Below are positions 53,271 through 64,000 of a stretch of 64,000 nt of DNA, piece after piece; the first letter of the stretch is position 1; the number at the start of each line of letters is the position of its first letter. Location: positions 3,055,001-3,119,000 of the forward strand of contig NW_018343972.1 in NCBI RefSeq assembly GCF_002099425.1. Direction: 5' to 3'. The position numbers and the translations under genes are program-made. The notes under the pieces are model-generated. The model saw nothing but the letters and a program-made list of their open reading frames with translations. It was not told where the DNA came from and ran no database searches. The stretch is from Phascolarctos cinereus (Eukaryota > Chordata > Mammalia > Diprotodontia > Phascolarctidae).

Positions 53271-53427
53271 TGGGGCAGCTAGGTGGCATAGTGGATAGAG
53301 CTCTGGCCTTGGAGTCAAGATGACCTGAGTTCAAATCCAGCCTCAGACACATAAAACTCACTAGCTGTGTGACCCTGGGCAAGTCACTTAACCCCAATTG
53401 CCTCACCCCCCCAAAAAAAACAAAAAC
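53271..53427 (+). mobile_element. MAR1-type short SINE, intact-looking
   Basis: The head ggggcagctaggtggcatag, core gtgtgaccctgggcaagtca and end aaccccaattgcctcac are complete, with an A-rich tail. ctggatcac at 53261-53269 and 53428-53436 is the target duplication. It looks the youngest SINE in the window. Confidence 0.95.
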
Positions 53428-53469
53428 CTGGATCACCTCCTTGACAGGACACTGTCATCAAACCATAGG

Positions 53470-53545
53470 GTTGCTATACATGTTTGTGTGTATGTGTGTG
53501 TGGGAGGAGTGTATACACACATACACATATGCTTGTGTTTTTCTT
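53470..53545 (+). repeat. (TG)n/(CA)n inverted microsatellite
   Basis: A TG-rich run is followed by a CA-rich run (gtgtgtatgtgtgtgtgg, then tatacacacatacacata), so the two can pair. Confidence 0.85.
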
Positions 53546-53799
53546 TAACAGTGTAAACTGAACTATATATGAAAAGTAGGGATAGGGAGGAATAAAAGTT
53601 TTGATTCCCAATTAGTCACAGATGAAATAGCCATGCAGGGAACAATTCAAGAAATCATCTCTATTAATTGATATCTTAATTAATCCCTATTAATTAATAC
53701 CTTAATTTCCATTGCTGGGAAATGAATTGTGAAGGGAACTCACAAAATAAGCATCACAGTTAGGGATGACATTCAAAAATCCCTTTAAGACTTAGCTGA

Positions 53800-53930
53800 A
53801 AGTGATCTTAAAGGTCATTTAGTCTGATTTTCTCTTTTTGCATATGAAGAAACTGAGACACAGAGAGGAGTGGTAAATTGATCAAGGGCAAAGGGAGGAT
53901 CATAGGTAGACATCTTCCAAGGTCTCAGAT
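53800..53930 (-). mobile_element. MIR-type SINE, minus strand
   Basis: tcttaaaggtcatttagtct, gcatatgaagaaactgagac and acagagaggagtggtaaatt are the reversed tail and core. Confidence 0.6.
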
Positions 53931-54460
53931 TGGTTTTGCTGTAGGTGGGAAATGCATAGTTGATTGGCAGGCATGCCCCACTTTAAGAAACTCAATAAAT
54001 GAAAATCAAGATTGAGAAAACATAGAATCAAGATGTGTATATGTGTATGTGCCATCATAAAAGTAACAATAACAACATTTCACTTTACAGGACAGACTAC
54101 AGTATTATTGTAAAGGGTGAGCTCCCTTGGTACATTATAATTGATTTACTTTAAAAACTTTTTTTTTATAATTAATTAATTTACTTTTAGTTACAAATGT
54201 TTAAATAACTTTTCAGGAACACATCTACTTGGTAAATCAGGTCAATTGATATGAGTTAAGCTTGATTTTTTTTCTCCTTGACTACAATTCCATGCATCCA
54301 GTGTCAGAAAAGCAATTAATTACAAGAAAATCCCACTATGCCATCATCATAATCTGGATTTGTCTTATAGCTGGTAGACTGAGGGATCACTTGATTGTAT
54401 ATATGTGTATTTGTTCTCTTCCTCAAAATCTAAGTGTATATTTCATAAGGAAGGAGGGAA

Positions 54461-54759
54461 ACAGGGACATATAGCACATACCTATATCTCTGCTACTGGG
54501 ATAGACTGAAGCTAGTAGATAGCTTGAGCTTGAGATTTCTGAGCTGTACTAGGGCTAAAACCAATTGAGTTTTCTCACTATGTCTAGCATCAATATGATG
54601 AGCCTCCAAGATTGGGGAGAAGGGCACCTAAAGACTAGCAAACTGCCCTGTGTCTGCAATGAAGCTGGTCAAAGCTTCCATGCTAATGAGTACTGTGAAT
54701 GAGCCCATGATTGGCTGATGCACTTTCAGCCTCGGCTCAAGATGAAGACATTTAGTCTC
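54461..54759 (+). pseudogene. 7SL RNA (SRP RNA) retropseudogene, full length
   Basis: The 299-bp segment follows 7SL RNA from end to end at moderate identity. Landmarks are cctatatctctgctactggg (cctgtagtcccagctactcg), agcttgagcttgagatttct, the highly conserved Alu-to-S-domain word agcatcaatatgatgagcct, caggtcaaa-like tggtcaaagcttccatgcta, and tgatgcactttcagcctcgg (actgcactccagcctggg) near the 3' end. An A-rich tail (tctcaaaaaagcaa) follows. Length equals the parent, so it is a processed copy. Divergence and lack of an external promoter mean it is not a functional SRP RNA gene. Confidence 0.85.
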
Positions 54760-54977
54760 AAAAAAGCAAGTGGGGTTTGGGGTATTAGGGAATCAGGGAA
54801 GGCAATTAGGGTTTTATTGTATGGGTACCTACCAGAATTACGTTTTTCAGAGGGACTGATCTATGCCACTGGTACATGCCACTGTAATCAAAAAGGTCAT
54901 TCTCTATATCACTGTCCCTATGTCAGATCCCTAAGCAGAGAGAGTAGAGAGTTAATATTATAATATTCCAGGGATTT

Positions 54978-57900
54978 GAGCAATGTCCTTAAGAACTGAA
55001 CTTGAAAGTCAAGACCTGAACTGGACTTCCAGGAGCCAAGATGGTGAAATAAGCAGTCAATTGTTATAACTTTCCCATATTCACCTCCAAAAAACCATAA
55101 ATTGGCACCCCAGAACAAATCCTGGAGCAGCGGAGCCAGCAGAAAGATGGAGTGGAGTGGTCTTTTAGCATGGGAGACTTGGAAGATTGTCAAGAAAGGT
55201 CCATCTCACTTGGGTAAAAGGGGAGCACATACCAAAATAGAAAGTGTTTCACCAAGCAAGCAGCAAGCCCCATCTCAGCAAACCAGCAGGAGATCCTGAG
55301 GCCCAGTATGGTGGAACAGGCAAACGCCAACACCAGGACCCCCCACGTGCCTTAGTACAGCCAGGGGAACCACAGACTCCAGCTCTGAGAACTACCATAT
55401 GCTTCAGCGTAGCCATGAGGAAATGCAGAAACACCCCACCATGTCTCAACAAATGTCAGTCACCACCACTAGGACAACATCTCAGCACCAGGTAAGCTGC
55501 CAGAACTCTACAGCCTCCAGCAGTGCCAGCCACCCCTCACCCCATACCCTCAGCACAGCACCAGGTACCAGGGTTCCCTGTGGCTCTCAGGGCAACAACA
55601 GCACAGTACCAGGTAAACAGCCAAAGCCTGCAGCCACTGGCAAAAGAAGGCTGAGACAGAACCCCTTTCACCTGGGAGCAGAGATCAAATTTAAAAGAAA
55701 GGAAGAAGGCAAAAGAAAAAGAAAAAGATGAGCAAAAAGAAACAACAACAAAAAAAATCTGACCGAAATTATTATGGTGACAGGGAAGACCAACCCACAA
55801 ACTCAGAAGAGGACAACAATATCAAAACACCTATGGGCAAAACTGCAAAGAAAAATGGAAAGTGGCCTCAAACCCAGAAAGAATTCATTGAAGAGCTCAA
55901 AAAGGGGCTTAAAAAATCATATAAGACGGGTAAAAGAAAAATTGGGGAAAAAATGAGAATGATGTGAGAGAATTATGAAAGAAAGACTCAACAGCTTGGA
56001 AAACTGCTTAAAAAAATAGAATTGGCCAAATGGAAAAGGAGATACAGAAATCCACTGAAGAAAACAACTCCTTAAAGAGCACAATTGGCCAAATAGAAAG
56101 GAAAGCACAAAAGCTAATTGAGGAAAACAACATCTTTTGTTAGAACTGGGCAAGTAGAAGCTAATGACTCTATGAGACACTTTGAATCAATCAAACATAC
56201 TCAAAAGAATGAAAAAAAAATGAAGAAAATATAAAATACCTCATGGGAAAAACAACTGACCTGGAAAATAGATCCAGGAGAGATAAATATCAGAATCACT
56301 GGGCTACTTGAGATCCATAATCAAAAGGAAGACCTGGATAGCATCTTTCAAGAAATTATCAGTAAAAACTGCCCTGATGTCCTGGAAACAGAGGGCAAAA
56401 TAGGCATGGAAAGAATCCACTGATCACATCAGGAAAGAGATCTCAAAATAAAAACCCCAAGGAACATTATAGCCAAATTTCAGAACTATCAGATCAAGGA
56501 AAATGTACTACAATTGGCCAGAAAGAAGCAATTCAAATATTAGGGAGTCACAAACAGGATCACACAAGACTTGGCAAATGTAACATTAAAGGACCAGAGG
56601 TCATGAAACATAATATTTGGGAAGGCAAAGGAGCCAGGACTACAACCAAGAATCACTTACCCAGCAAAATTAAACATAATACATCAAGGGAAAAAATGGT
56701 CATTCAATGAAATAGGATTTCAATCCTTTATAAGAAGAAGACCATAAATAAAATGAAAAAACCCCCAAAATTTGACCTCCAATATGGAAAAGGATAAACA
56801 GGTAAAAAGGGAAACAAAAACATAAGGGATTCAATAGAGTTAAACTATTTATATCCCTCCACAAGAAGATGATTCTTATAACTCTTAAAAATTGTATCAA
56901 TAAAAGTACAGCTAGAAGGAATGTACATAGACAGAGGATATGGATAGGTATAAGGAGAATTTGAAGGAATGACACAAAAAAATTAAGAGATGAGAAATAG
57001 GAGTTGAACATAGAAATCTATTTTATCCTACAGGGAAGTATGAGGGGAGGATATTAAGTAAAGGGTGAGGGGGACTAACATAAGGGAGGGCAGATCAGGG
57101 GAGGTGGTAGACAGAAGCAAAACTCTGGTGAAGTGGAAAATGGTGAAAGGAGAATGAGGACGAACAGGAGGAAGAATAAGATGGAGGGAAATACACAGTT
57201 AGTAATAACTGTGAATGTGAATAGGATGAACTGTTCCATAAAACAGAAGTGAATAGCAAAGTGGATCAAAACTAGAATCCTACGATCTGTTGTTTACAAG
57301 AAACACACTTGAAACAGAGAGACACACAAAGAGTAAAGGTAAAGGACTGGAGCAGAATCTGCTTCAGGTGAAGTAAAAAAAAAAAACTAAAAACAAAAAC
57401 AAACGGGTACTGATCTTGATTTTAGACAAAGTAAAAGCAAAAATAAACCTAATTGAAAGAGATAAGGAAGGAACCAAATCTTGTTTAGAGGTACCATAGA
57501 CAATGATACAATCAAATTAGAAAAGCAAAGAATAGTCTACCTGTCAGATGTAGAGGGAGGGAAAGAATTTGTGACCAAACAAGAAATAGAGAGTATTATG
57601 ACATAGAGAATAGATAATTTTGATCATATTAAATTGAAAAGCTTTTGTACAAATTAAAATCGATACAACCAAAATTAGAAGGAAAACAGAAAGGTGGGAA
57701 ACAATCTTTATAGCAAGTGTCTCTTATAAAGGCCTCTTTCTCAAATATATAGAGAACTGAGTCAAATTTATGAAAATACAAGCCATTCTCCAATTGATAA
57801 ATAGTCAAACAATATAAGGCAGGTTTCAGATGAAGAAATCAAAGATATCTATTGGCATATCAAGAAGTGCTCTAAATCACTTTTGATTAGAGAAATGCAA

Positions 57901-58795
57901 ATTAAAACAACTCTGAAATACTACCTCACACTAATCAGATTGGCTAATATGGCAAAAAAGAAAAATGATAAATATTGGAGAGGATATGGGATACTAATGC
58001 ACTGTTGGTGGAGTTGAAAACTGATCCAACAATTCTGGAGACCAATTTGGAACTATACCCAAAGGGCAACCAAAATATGCAACCCTTTGATAGAGCTATA
58101 CCACTACTAGTTCTATATCCCAGATAGATCATAAAAAGGAAAAAGGACCTACATGTGCAAAAATACTTATAGCAGCCCTATTCATGGTGGCAAAATATTG
58201 GAAACTAAAGGGATACCCATAAATTGGAGAATGACTGAATAAGCTGTGGTATATGAATACATTCTGCAATAAGAAATGCTGAACAAGAATATTTTAGAAA
58301 AAAAAACTGGAAAAATTTGTATGAACTGATGCCAAATGAAATGATAAAAATGAGGAAAACATTGCATACAGTATCAGCAACATTGTGTGATGATCAACTA
58401 TAAATGACTCAGCTTTTCTCAGCAACACCATCATCCAAGACGACTACAAAGTACTCATGAACTGAAATGCTATCCATCTCAAGATAAAGAACTGATGGAC
58501 TCTGAATGCAGATTGAATCAATTTTTTTCACTTACTTTATTCTTCCTCATGTTTTTTTAAATCTGTTTCTTTTTCCATAACTGTGATGAATATGGAAATA
58601 TGTTTTACATGATAGCATATTATAAAATATAGCAAACTACTTACCATTTTCAGAAGAGGAGAGGGAAGGGAGGAAGGGAGAAACATTTAGAACTCAAAAT
58701 CTTGCAAAATGAATGCTAAAAATTTTCTTGATATGTAATTTGACGGGAAAATAAAATATCACTTAAAGCAAAAAAAAAATGTCATCATGGGGAAA
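54978..58795 (+). mobile_element. L1 with 5' UTR, ORF1 and both ends of ORF2, internally deleted
   Basis: About 3.8 kb. The 5' UTR includes ccaggagccaagatggtga at 55031. ORF1 lies at about 55728-56690. The start of ORF2 (gtttacaagaaacacacttg near 57290) is followed after 57360 by the C-terminal third of ORF2 (ttttgatcatattaaattga onwards), so the central RT is missing. The 3' UTR ends in an A-run at about 58780. aatattccagggattt (54962-54977) and aatattccagggactt (58796-58811) probably form the target duplication, although about 50 bp of unassigned sequence precedes the known 5' end. Confidence 0.8.
55728..56690 (+). pseudogene. L1 ORF1 remnant
   Basis: It starts MSKKKQQQKKSDRNYY at 55728 with a basic N-terminus. 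Coiled-coil heptads follow in shifted frames (IEELKKGLKKSYKT; then MEKEIQKSTEENNSLK-like text near 56030). The pre-RRM block gacctggaaaatagatccag at 56257 equals that of the half-L1 at 20983. Frameshifts and stops break it. Confidence 0.7.
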
Positions 58796-58799
58796 AATA

Positions 58800-59538
58800 T
58801 TCCAGGGACTTCCCACAAAAATGCCAACATGACAGGTTCCAATTTAGCTCTGCTTTCTGGAGAAATACTTCAGGAATGAGGAAAAGTGCCAGGGGGAAAA
58901 AAGGATTCAATAATACCCAAGAGAAACACCAGTTAGCAACCCCATCCTGTCAAAAACCATATGAAGAAATAGTCTAAAACCTATAGACATCTTTGAAGAA
59001 GCTATGGGCAATCTCAAATGTAGGACAATTCTAGGAGAACTAGATCTCAAATCTACACAACCTCCAAATTGAGGATAGGTAGGAGTTGGCCTGAAGCCAG
59101 CTAAATCTCTTAGTCAGTCCAAACCAGGAGCTAGGTCAAAGGCAAATACAAGCTCCTTATTTTGGCCAAAAGTCATTGACTTCTACATTGGTGAAAATAC
59201 AAGGAGAATGTCTGAGATCAATTTGACTTCCCATTTGGAACACTGTCAGGAAATAGGGGGTAAGTTTGCTGACTATATCAGTGGGCAAGGCCCAATCTCA
59301 GCTCCAGGTCCAATTCTGTGTCTCAAGTTGGTACTAGAGAGGAGGCAGGATCTGGCCCAAGGTGACTTCATAAACAGGCCAAGAGTAGAAGAGGTCAGGT
59401 CAGGACCCAGCCTTCTGATCCAGAATGGCACCTGTACTGTATAGAGGTAGGGAGAGCCTGGTCATAGCCACTGTATCCAAGATTGTGAGAGGAGCTTAAA
59501 AAAAAAAGGCTCTGGCACAGTGACTGGTGCAATGAATG
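58800..59538. other. Unassigned sequence
   Basis: No repeat recognised. The open frame at 59208-59444 has no domain. Confidence 0.4.
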
Positions 59539-59801
59539 GAAGCTAAGTGGAGTAGTGGATAGAGTGCTGGACTTGGAGTCAGGAAGGCCTGAATTGAAAT
59601 CCTCCCTCAGACACTTACTATGTGTGACCCTGGTCAAGTCCCTTAACCTTTGTTTTTTCTCAGTTTCTTCATTTGTAAAATGGGGGTAACAAACAGCACT
59701 TACCTCCCAGGGTTGTTGTAAAGATCAGATGAGATAATAATTATAAAGTGCCTAGTGTAGTGCCTTACATTATATAAACTATATGGGTATTATTAGCTAT
59801 T
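59539..59801 (+). mobile_element. MAR1/THER1-type SINE
   Basis: Head agctaagtggagtagtggat, core tgtgaccctggtcaagtccc and ttcatttgtaaaatgggggt, tail ataattataaagtgcctagt. Confidence 0.9.
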
Positions 59802-59819
59802 GTGTCTCAATCTATAAAC

Positions 59820-60235
59820 TTAGGTAAGTAACAAAATTAAATAGCTCCTAATACAGAGAAGAAATAAAATGTGAAAGACAATTCCAAGAAAAAAAAATCT
59901 AAGAAGAAGAAGAAAATAACTCCAGCAATTGGAAATAGAACCTCAGAAAAATAAAAGAAAGGACCATCCAGAAAGATCCCATGAGTGATTAAAAGAGAAA
60001 AAAGAGATGAAATAAGAGACAAAGAATGAAATGAGAGAACTAAAAGGATATTGACAGCTTACAACAGAAGTTAGAAAGTGTTACTATAGTAGTAAACTCT
60101 CTGAGGAATAGAATGGACAAACATAAAACAATAATTCTAGCATCCAATAATAAAAATATTGCAAGTGTCAGGAAGAAAGAGACTACACACCAAAGAACTG
60201 TTATTTAGCATCACACAAGATTATATAGCAATTAT
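59820..60235 (+). mobile_element. Probable L1 ORF1 N-terminal fragment
   Basis: Lys/Glu-rich coding-like sequence. One frame near 60047-60125 reads DIDSLQQKLESV and NSLRNRMDKHKT, a coiled coil of the L1 ORF1 type. Frames shift several times. Confidence 0.45.
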
Positions 60236-60249
60236 TTTAAAGGAATGAA

Positions 60250-60581
60250 AATGTTGGAATATATTATTCCCAAGGGTGTCCTAGAACCTTATCTTATTGA
60301 CCTCTCACCATATAGTCAACCTTTTGACAAATATTGTAATTTTCTACCTCCACAACATCTATGTTTCCCATTCTCTAGTCCTCATCACCCCTTATCTGAA
60401 CTATTGCAAGAGCTTTGTAATTGGTTTCTTTTTTTTCAAGTTTCTACCCACTCTAATCTATCCTCCACTGAGGTGCTAAGATAATTTTGCTTACACATAG
60501 GTTTAACCATGTCACTCCTCCCTTCCCTCTACTGTCTCATCATCCTAGCCCTTGCTTAATGAGTTTCAGTGGTTCTTTGCT
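60250..60581 (+). mobile_element. L2 LINE, part 1
   Basis: catcaccccttatctgaact, attgcaagagctttgtaatt, aaccatgtcactcctccctt and gcttaatgagtttcagtggt are L2 RT/C-terminal blocks. The last 11 bases ggttctttgct are one copy of a target duplication. Confidence 0.82.
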
Positions 60582-62190
60582 GGTGGTTGCTGTCCTTCAT
60601 GCTCAAAGAGGACCAAAATGACATCATTATTTTGGGGTCAAAGTACAGTATTTCTGATTGTGGCTGATCAGACCAATATGAGCTCAGAATGCCCTACCAC
60701 AGGTCAGGCACAAATAGTCCATATGAACATTTGGAGTAGCAATATTTCTAAATTTGTGCATCTCACCATTCTTTTGAGCTACTGCAATTATACTTTGCTC
60801 AAAGAGCACAGCACCTTCTTTGAGTTGGGCACACCATGCTGGCTGGTCCTGTGCCAGTATCTCCCGTGTTTCGCAATTGATTCCAAAGTTCTTCATAGAG
60901 TCCTTGACAGTGTCCTTGTATCACTTTTTTTGCCCTCTGTGTGAGCACTTGCCTTGTGTGAGTTCTCCAAAAAATAGTCTTTTAGGCAAATAAAATTTAA
61001 CATTCAAACAACATGGCCAGTCCATTGGAGTTGTGCTCTCTTCAGTAGAATTTGAATGCTTGGAAGTTCAGCTCAAGAAAGGACCTCACTGTTTGATAAC
61101 TTATCTTGCCAGGTGATCATCAGAATCTTCCTAAGACCATTCAAATGGAAGTGATTCAGTTTCCTGGCAGGTCACTGGTATATTGTCCAGGTTTCACAGC
61201 CATATAACAATGAGGTTGGCTCAATAGCTCTGTAGATCTTCAGTTTGGTAGGCAGTCTAATAACTCTTCTCTCCCCCACTTTTCTTCAGAACCTCCCAAA
61301 CACTGAGCTAGCTCTAGGATTGCATGCATCAACTTCATCATTTACTTGCACATCCCTGGAAAGTATCCTGCTAAGGTAAGTGAACTTATCCACAACGTTC
61401 AAAATTTCTCCATTTGCTGTAACTAATGGTTCTACAGATAGATGGTGTAGTTCTGGCTGGTGCAGAACCTCTGTTTTCTTGGTGTTGTTAAGCCAAAATT
61501 AGCAGAAATGGCAGAGAACTGATTCATACTCTGCTACATCACAGCCTCAGAGGCTTCATTGTGTGCACAATCATCTGTGAACAAAAAGTCATGTACCAAC
61601 TATCCTTCCACTTTACTCTTGACTTGGAACCTTTTCAAATTAAATAATTTACCATCAGTGCAGTAACTGACCTTGAGGCTATTTTCGTCCCCCTTAAAGG
61701 CCTCTGAGAATGTAACTGGAAATATGCTGTGAAAGCATGGGAGTAAGTACACAGCCTTCACTCCATTGGTGGCTGAGAAAGCACAAGGGCATTGCCTATT
61801 AGCCAGAACCCAGGCAAGCATGCTGTCATGAAATTGATGTACGATACTACTAATGAACTTCTCTTTGCAACCAAATTTTGCCAGGATCCTCCACAAGTCC
61901 ACACAAACGACAGTATCAAAGGCCTTGACCAGATGAATAAATATTGTATACAGATCTCTGTCCTGCTCCTGGCATTTTTGCTTTATTCTGCTTGAGTTGT
62001 CAGGCAGCAAACACCATATTGACTGTTAATTGGCCCTTTTTGAAGCCACACAATGGCTCTTGGCTAGATGACCATCTTCCAGGAGAAGTATCAGTCTATT
62101 AAAGAAGATTCTGGCAAGAATCTTGCCAGCAATGACTAAGAGACCCCCCCTCCCCCATAATTATCTTTGGATAACCTATTTCCTTTTCAA
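60582..62190 (-). mobile_element. Non-LTR LINE with reverse transcriptase (Dong/R4-like?), minus strand
   Basis: A 1.6-kb 5' truncated LINE flanked by a perfect 11-bp target duplication (60571-60581, 62191-62201). The minus-strand frame 61600-62010 carries a reverse transcriptase segment: DLYTIFIHLVKAFDTV (usual FVDLTKAFDTV), LWRILAKFGCKEKFI, HDSMLAWVL, TNGVKAVYLLPCF, and YCTDGKLFNLKRFQ. The rest is RT C-terminus and 3' UTR. It is distinct from the RTE, L1, L2 and CR1 copies here. My clade assignment is from memory and unsure. Degraded and inactive. Confidence 0.82.
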
Positions 62191-62201
62191 GGTTCTTTGC
62201 T

Positions 62202-62645
62202 ATGTCCAAGATCAATTGTAAACTTCACTAATTGACATTTAAAGTTCTCATAACCTTTTCATTTTTCTTATATGTTATTCCCCTCATGCATTCTATGATC
62301 TAGCTATGATGTACTTGCTATTACATCCACTCAACATTCTACATCTCATTTCTGCTTTTGCTTCAGTGTTTCCCATGCTTGGATTTCTTTGCCTCTTCAT
62401 ATCTCTTAATTTCCTTGAATTTCTTTAGGACTCAGAGAAAATTGTACCTTGCAGAAGGCCTTTTTTAGTATCCCTAAATCTTAGTGGCTTCCTCTAATAG
62501 ATATTTTATATATACTTAGTTCTTTAAACGTTGTCTACCTCATTAGAATGTAAGCTCTCTGAGGCAAGCAAGTGTGTTTTGTCTTTGCATCCCCAGGGCT
62601 TAGCACAGTACATAGTAAGTGTTTAATAAAAGTGTTGATTGACTG
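62202..62645 (+). mobile_element. L2 LINE, part 2 with 3' end
   Basis: Resumes after the LINE with gtccaagatcaattgtaaac, catgcattctatgatctagc, ttagaatgtaagctctctga, gcttagcacagtacatagta and the terminal ttgattgactgatc. Confidence 0.85.
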
Positions 62646-62879
62646 ATCAGAGTATGGAATAAAGGAGGTAATAGTGTGAAATGATGTCACGTGGATGTGA
62701 AATGAGGAGGAAAGAAGAGGGAGCTTACTGAAAATATCCTCATTTTGGGGGGGTAATTATCAAATAAGGTCCTCAGAAATGAGATTATAGGAGGTTAGAG
62801 AAGAAAGAGAATGTTGAAACATAAAGAATGAGGAATTGTTAAAATAGGTAACTCAAGTAGAATCTATTATGCCTCTAAT
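62646..62879. other. Unassigned purine-rich DNA
   Basis: GA-rich, possibly part of the following L1 5' region. Not recognised. Confidence 0.3.
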
Positions 62880-64000
62880 AATAAGAGGTGGCAATCATGA
62901 TCTCACTTCAGACTACAATATAAAGTAATATGCTTAAAAGAGAAAAGCCAGGAAATTGTATTATGCTTAAAGGCACAATATATAATGGAATAATATGGAA
63001 GCTAAATACATAATCACTAAATGGTATAGCATCAAGTACTTAAAGGAAAAGTTAATCAAACTCTAGGGAGGAAAAGATAGTAAAACAATGATTGTAGGTG
63101 ACTGTAATATTCACCTTTCAGATCTAGATAAATTCAATAAAAAAATAATTTGATGACCAGAGTAAAATGATAATCATAATGAATGAATTCTATAAACATT
63201 ATAAAAGTGAATTCTATCAAATTCATAAATGAATTCTATCAGCATTAAAAATAAAACCATTAACTCCAGTATTACATGAGCTATTTAAAAAATAAAGAAG
63301 GCATCTTACTAAACTCCTTCACTGAGACAAACATGGTTCTGTTACTCAAATTTGGGACCGATAATATAGTTAACCTATTTGTAGTGAGTACTTATACAAA
63401 AATATTAATGAAATATTAACAGAAAGACTACAGCAACATGTTCAAAAGATGTTATGATCAGCTTTGATTTACACCAAGACGTAAACCTGGGTCAAAGTTA
63501 GGAAAATGATAATAACAATATAAAATGATAAAACAATAAAGACAATATCAACAACAAAACAATTTATAAATCCCATGATTATATAACATGTGGAAAGTTT
63601 TTTGTTATTTTACAAAATATAGGACTCATTTATGATGTTTTTAAAAACCCACAAAAAGGCAGAGGAATAAATTGACCTTTTCTTAATATGGCAAAGATTA
63701 TATTCCTTAAACCAAGGACCTGCATTATCTATATAGACATCACTAAAGACCTTTCCAATAGTATTTGGGGTAAAGCAAGTGTGTTCACTGTCACTTTTTT
63801 AATATTAAGTATAGAAATGATAGTTATAGAAACAAGAAAAATAAGTTGAGGGAATAAGAATAGACAAAGAAGAAACAAAGCTGTCATTTGAAGATTTTAT
63901 GATAGTTGACTTAGACTTTAGAAAGTCAACTAAAGATTAATTGACATAATAATAACTTCAGGAAACTGGCAAGACATAACATAAATCCACAAAAACCATC
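62880..64000 (+). mobile_element. Old L1 ORF2, continuing past the window end
   Basis: Plus-strand match to endonuclease and RT regions: gattgtaggtgactgtaata, then near 63250-63500 blocks equivalent to LLKFGTDN and LQQHVQKMLRSALIYT-type text, then ggaaactggcaagacataac at 63960. The same type of old L1 is at 18590-23310. Truncated by the window edge. Confidence 0.7.

Noticed and set aside
55399-55731. 110-codon Ser/Thr/Pro-rich plus-strand frame
   Set aside because: It lies in the L1 5' UTR directly before ORF1; GC-rich UTRs of this family give such frames by chance.
61792-61995. 67-codon plus-strand frame
   Set aside because: Antisense of the reverse transcriptase of the LINE at 60582-62190.

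Overview
This window is repeat-rich, AT-rich intergenic or intronic DNA from a marsupial. The repeat set points there: tRNA-headed SINEs of the MAR1/THER1 type, SINEs with an RTE tail, BovB-like RTE copies, L1 3' ends of the kind common in opossum and its relatives, ORF2-less L1s, and large old L2 and CR1/L3 copies. I cannot tell an American opossum from an Australian marsupial. There is no convincing multi-exon gene, tRNA or rRNA gene, CRISPR array or bacterial feature. Almost every long open frame is a shadow of a LINE, SINE or microsatellite.

Layout. 1-2 kb: low-copy sequence. 2-4.8 kb: a nest in which an unnamed family (A) is split by another unnamed family (B), B is split by an L1 3' end, and A is split again by a solo LTR. 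5-6.5 kb: L2 with a hAT MITE inside. 6.7-9.2 kb: CR1/L3 with a (GAA)n tract and an RTE-tailed SINE inside. 9.4-10.8 kb: L2 with a SINE inside. 11-18.5 kb: SINEs, a family B copy, microsatellites and low-copy DNA. 18.6-23.6 kb: an old L1 split by a nearly complete ORF2-less (half-L1) element. 23.6-31.4 kb: nested L1s plus two RTE copies in opposite orientation. 31.4-36 kb: mostly low-copy DNA with enhancer-like and CTCF-like sequence. 36.4-42.3 kb: an SINE and a long CR1/L3 copy split by a hAT element, a MIR and an L1. 43-48 kb: family A pieces, MIRs and one candidate coding exon. 48-54 kb: L2, SINE and hAT pieces. 54.5-58.8 kb: a full-length 7SL RNA pseudogene next to an internally deleted L1. 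59-64 kb: SINE, L2 split by a reverse-transcriptase LINE, then an L1 running off the window.

Most notable: (1) the two independently inserted RTE copies at 26.3-27.5 kb and 28.3-30.7 kb share a 767-bp inverted tract with three mismatches and no indels by hand alignment, while the homologous sequence just outside is only about 75-80 % alike. That is a sharp gene-conversion signature and gives a 767-bp palindrome arm around a 1.67-kb spacer. (2) The half-L1 ends in two tandem L1 3' ends. (3) A possible terminal coding exon with a strong acceptor and poly(A) signals lies at 46,989-47,188. (4) There is a full-length 7SL pseudogene. (5) Family B shares its 3' end with the LINE at 60.6-62.2 kb, suggesting a non-autonomous partner. 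All similarity statements are hand comparisons from memory of family consensus sequences or between copies within the window. No database search was run.
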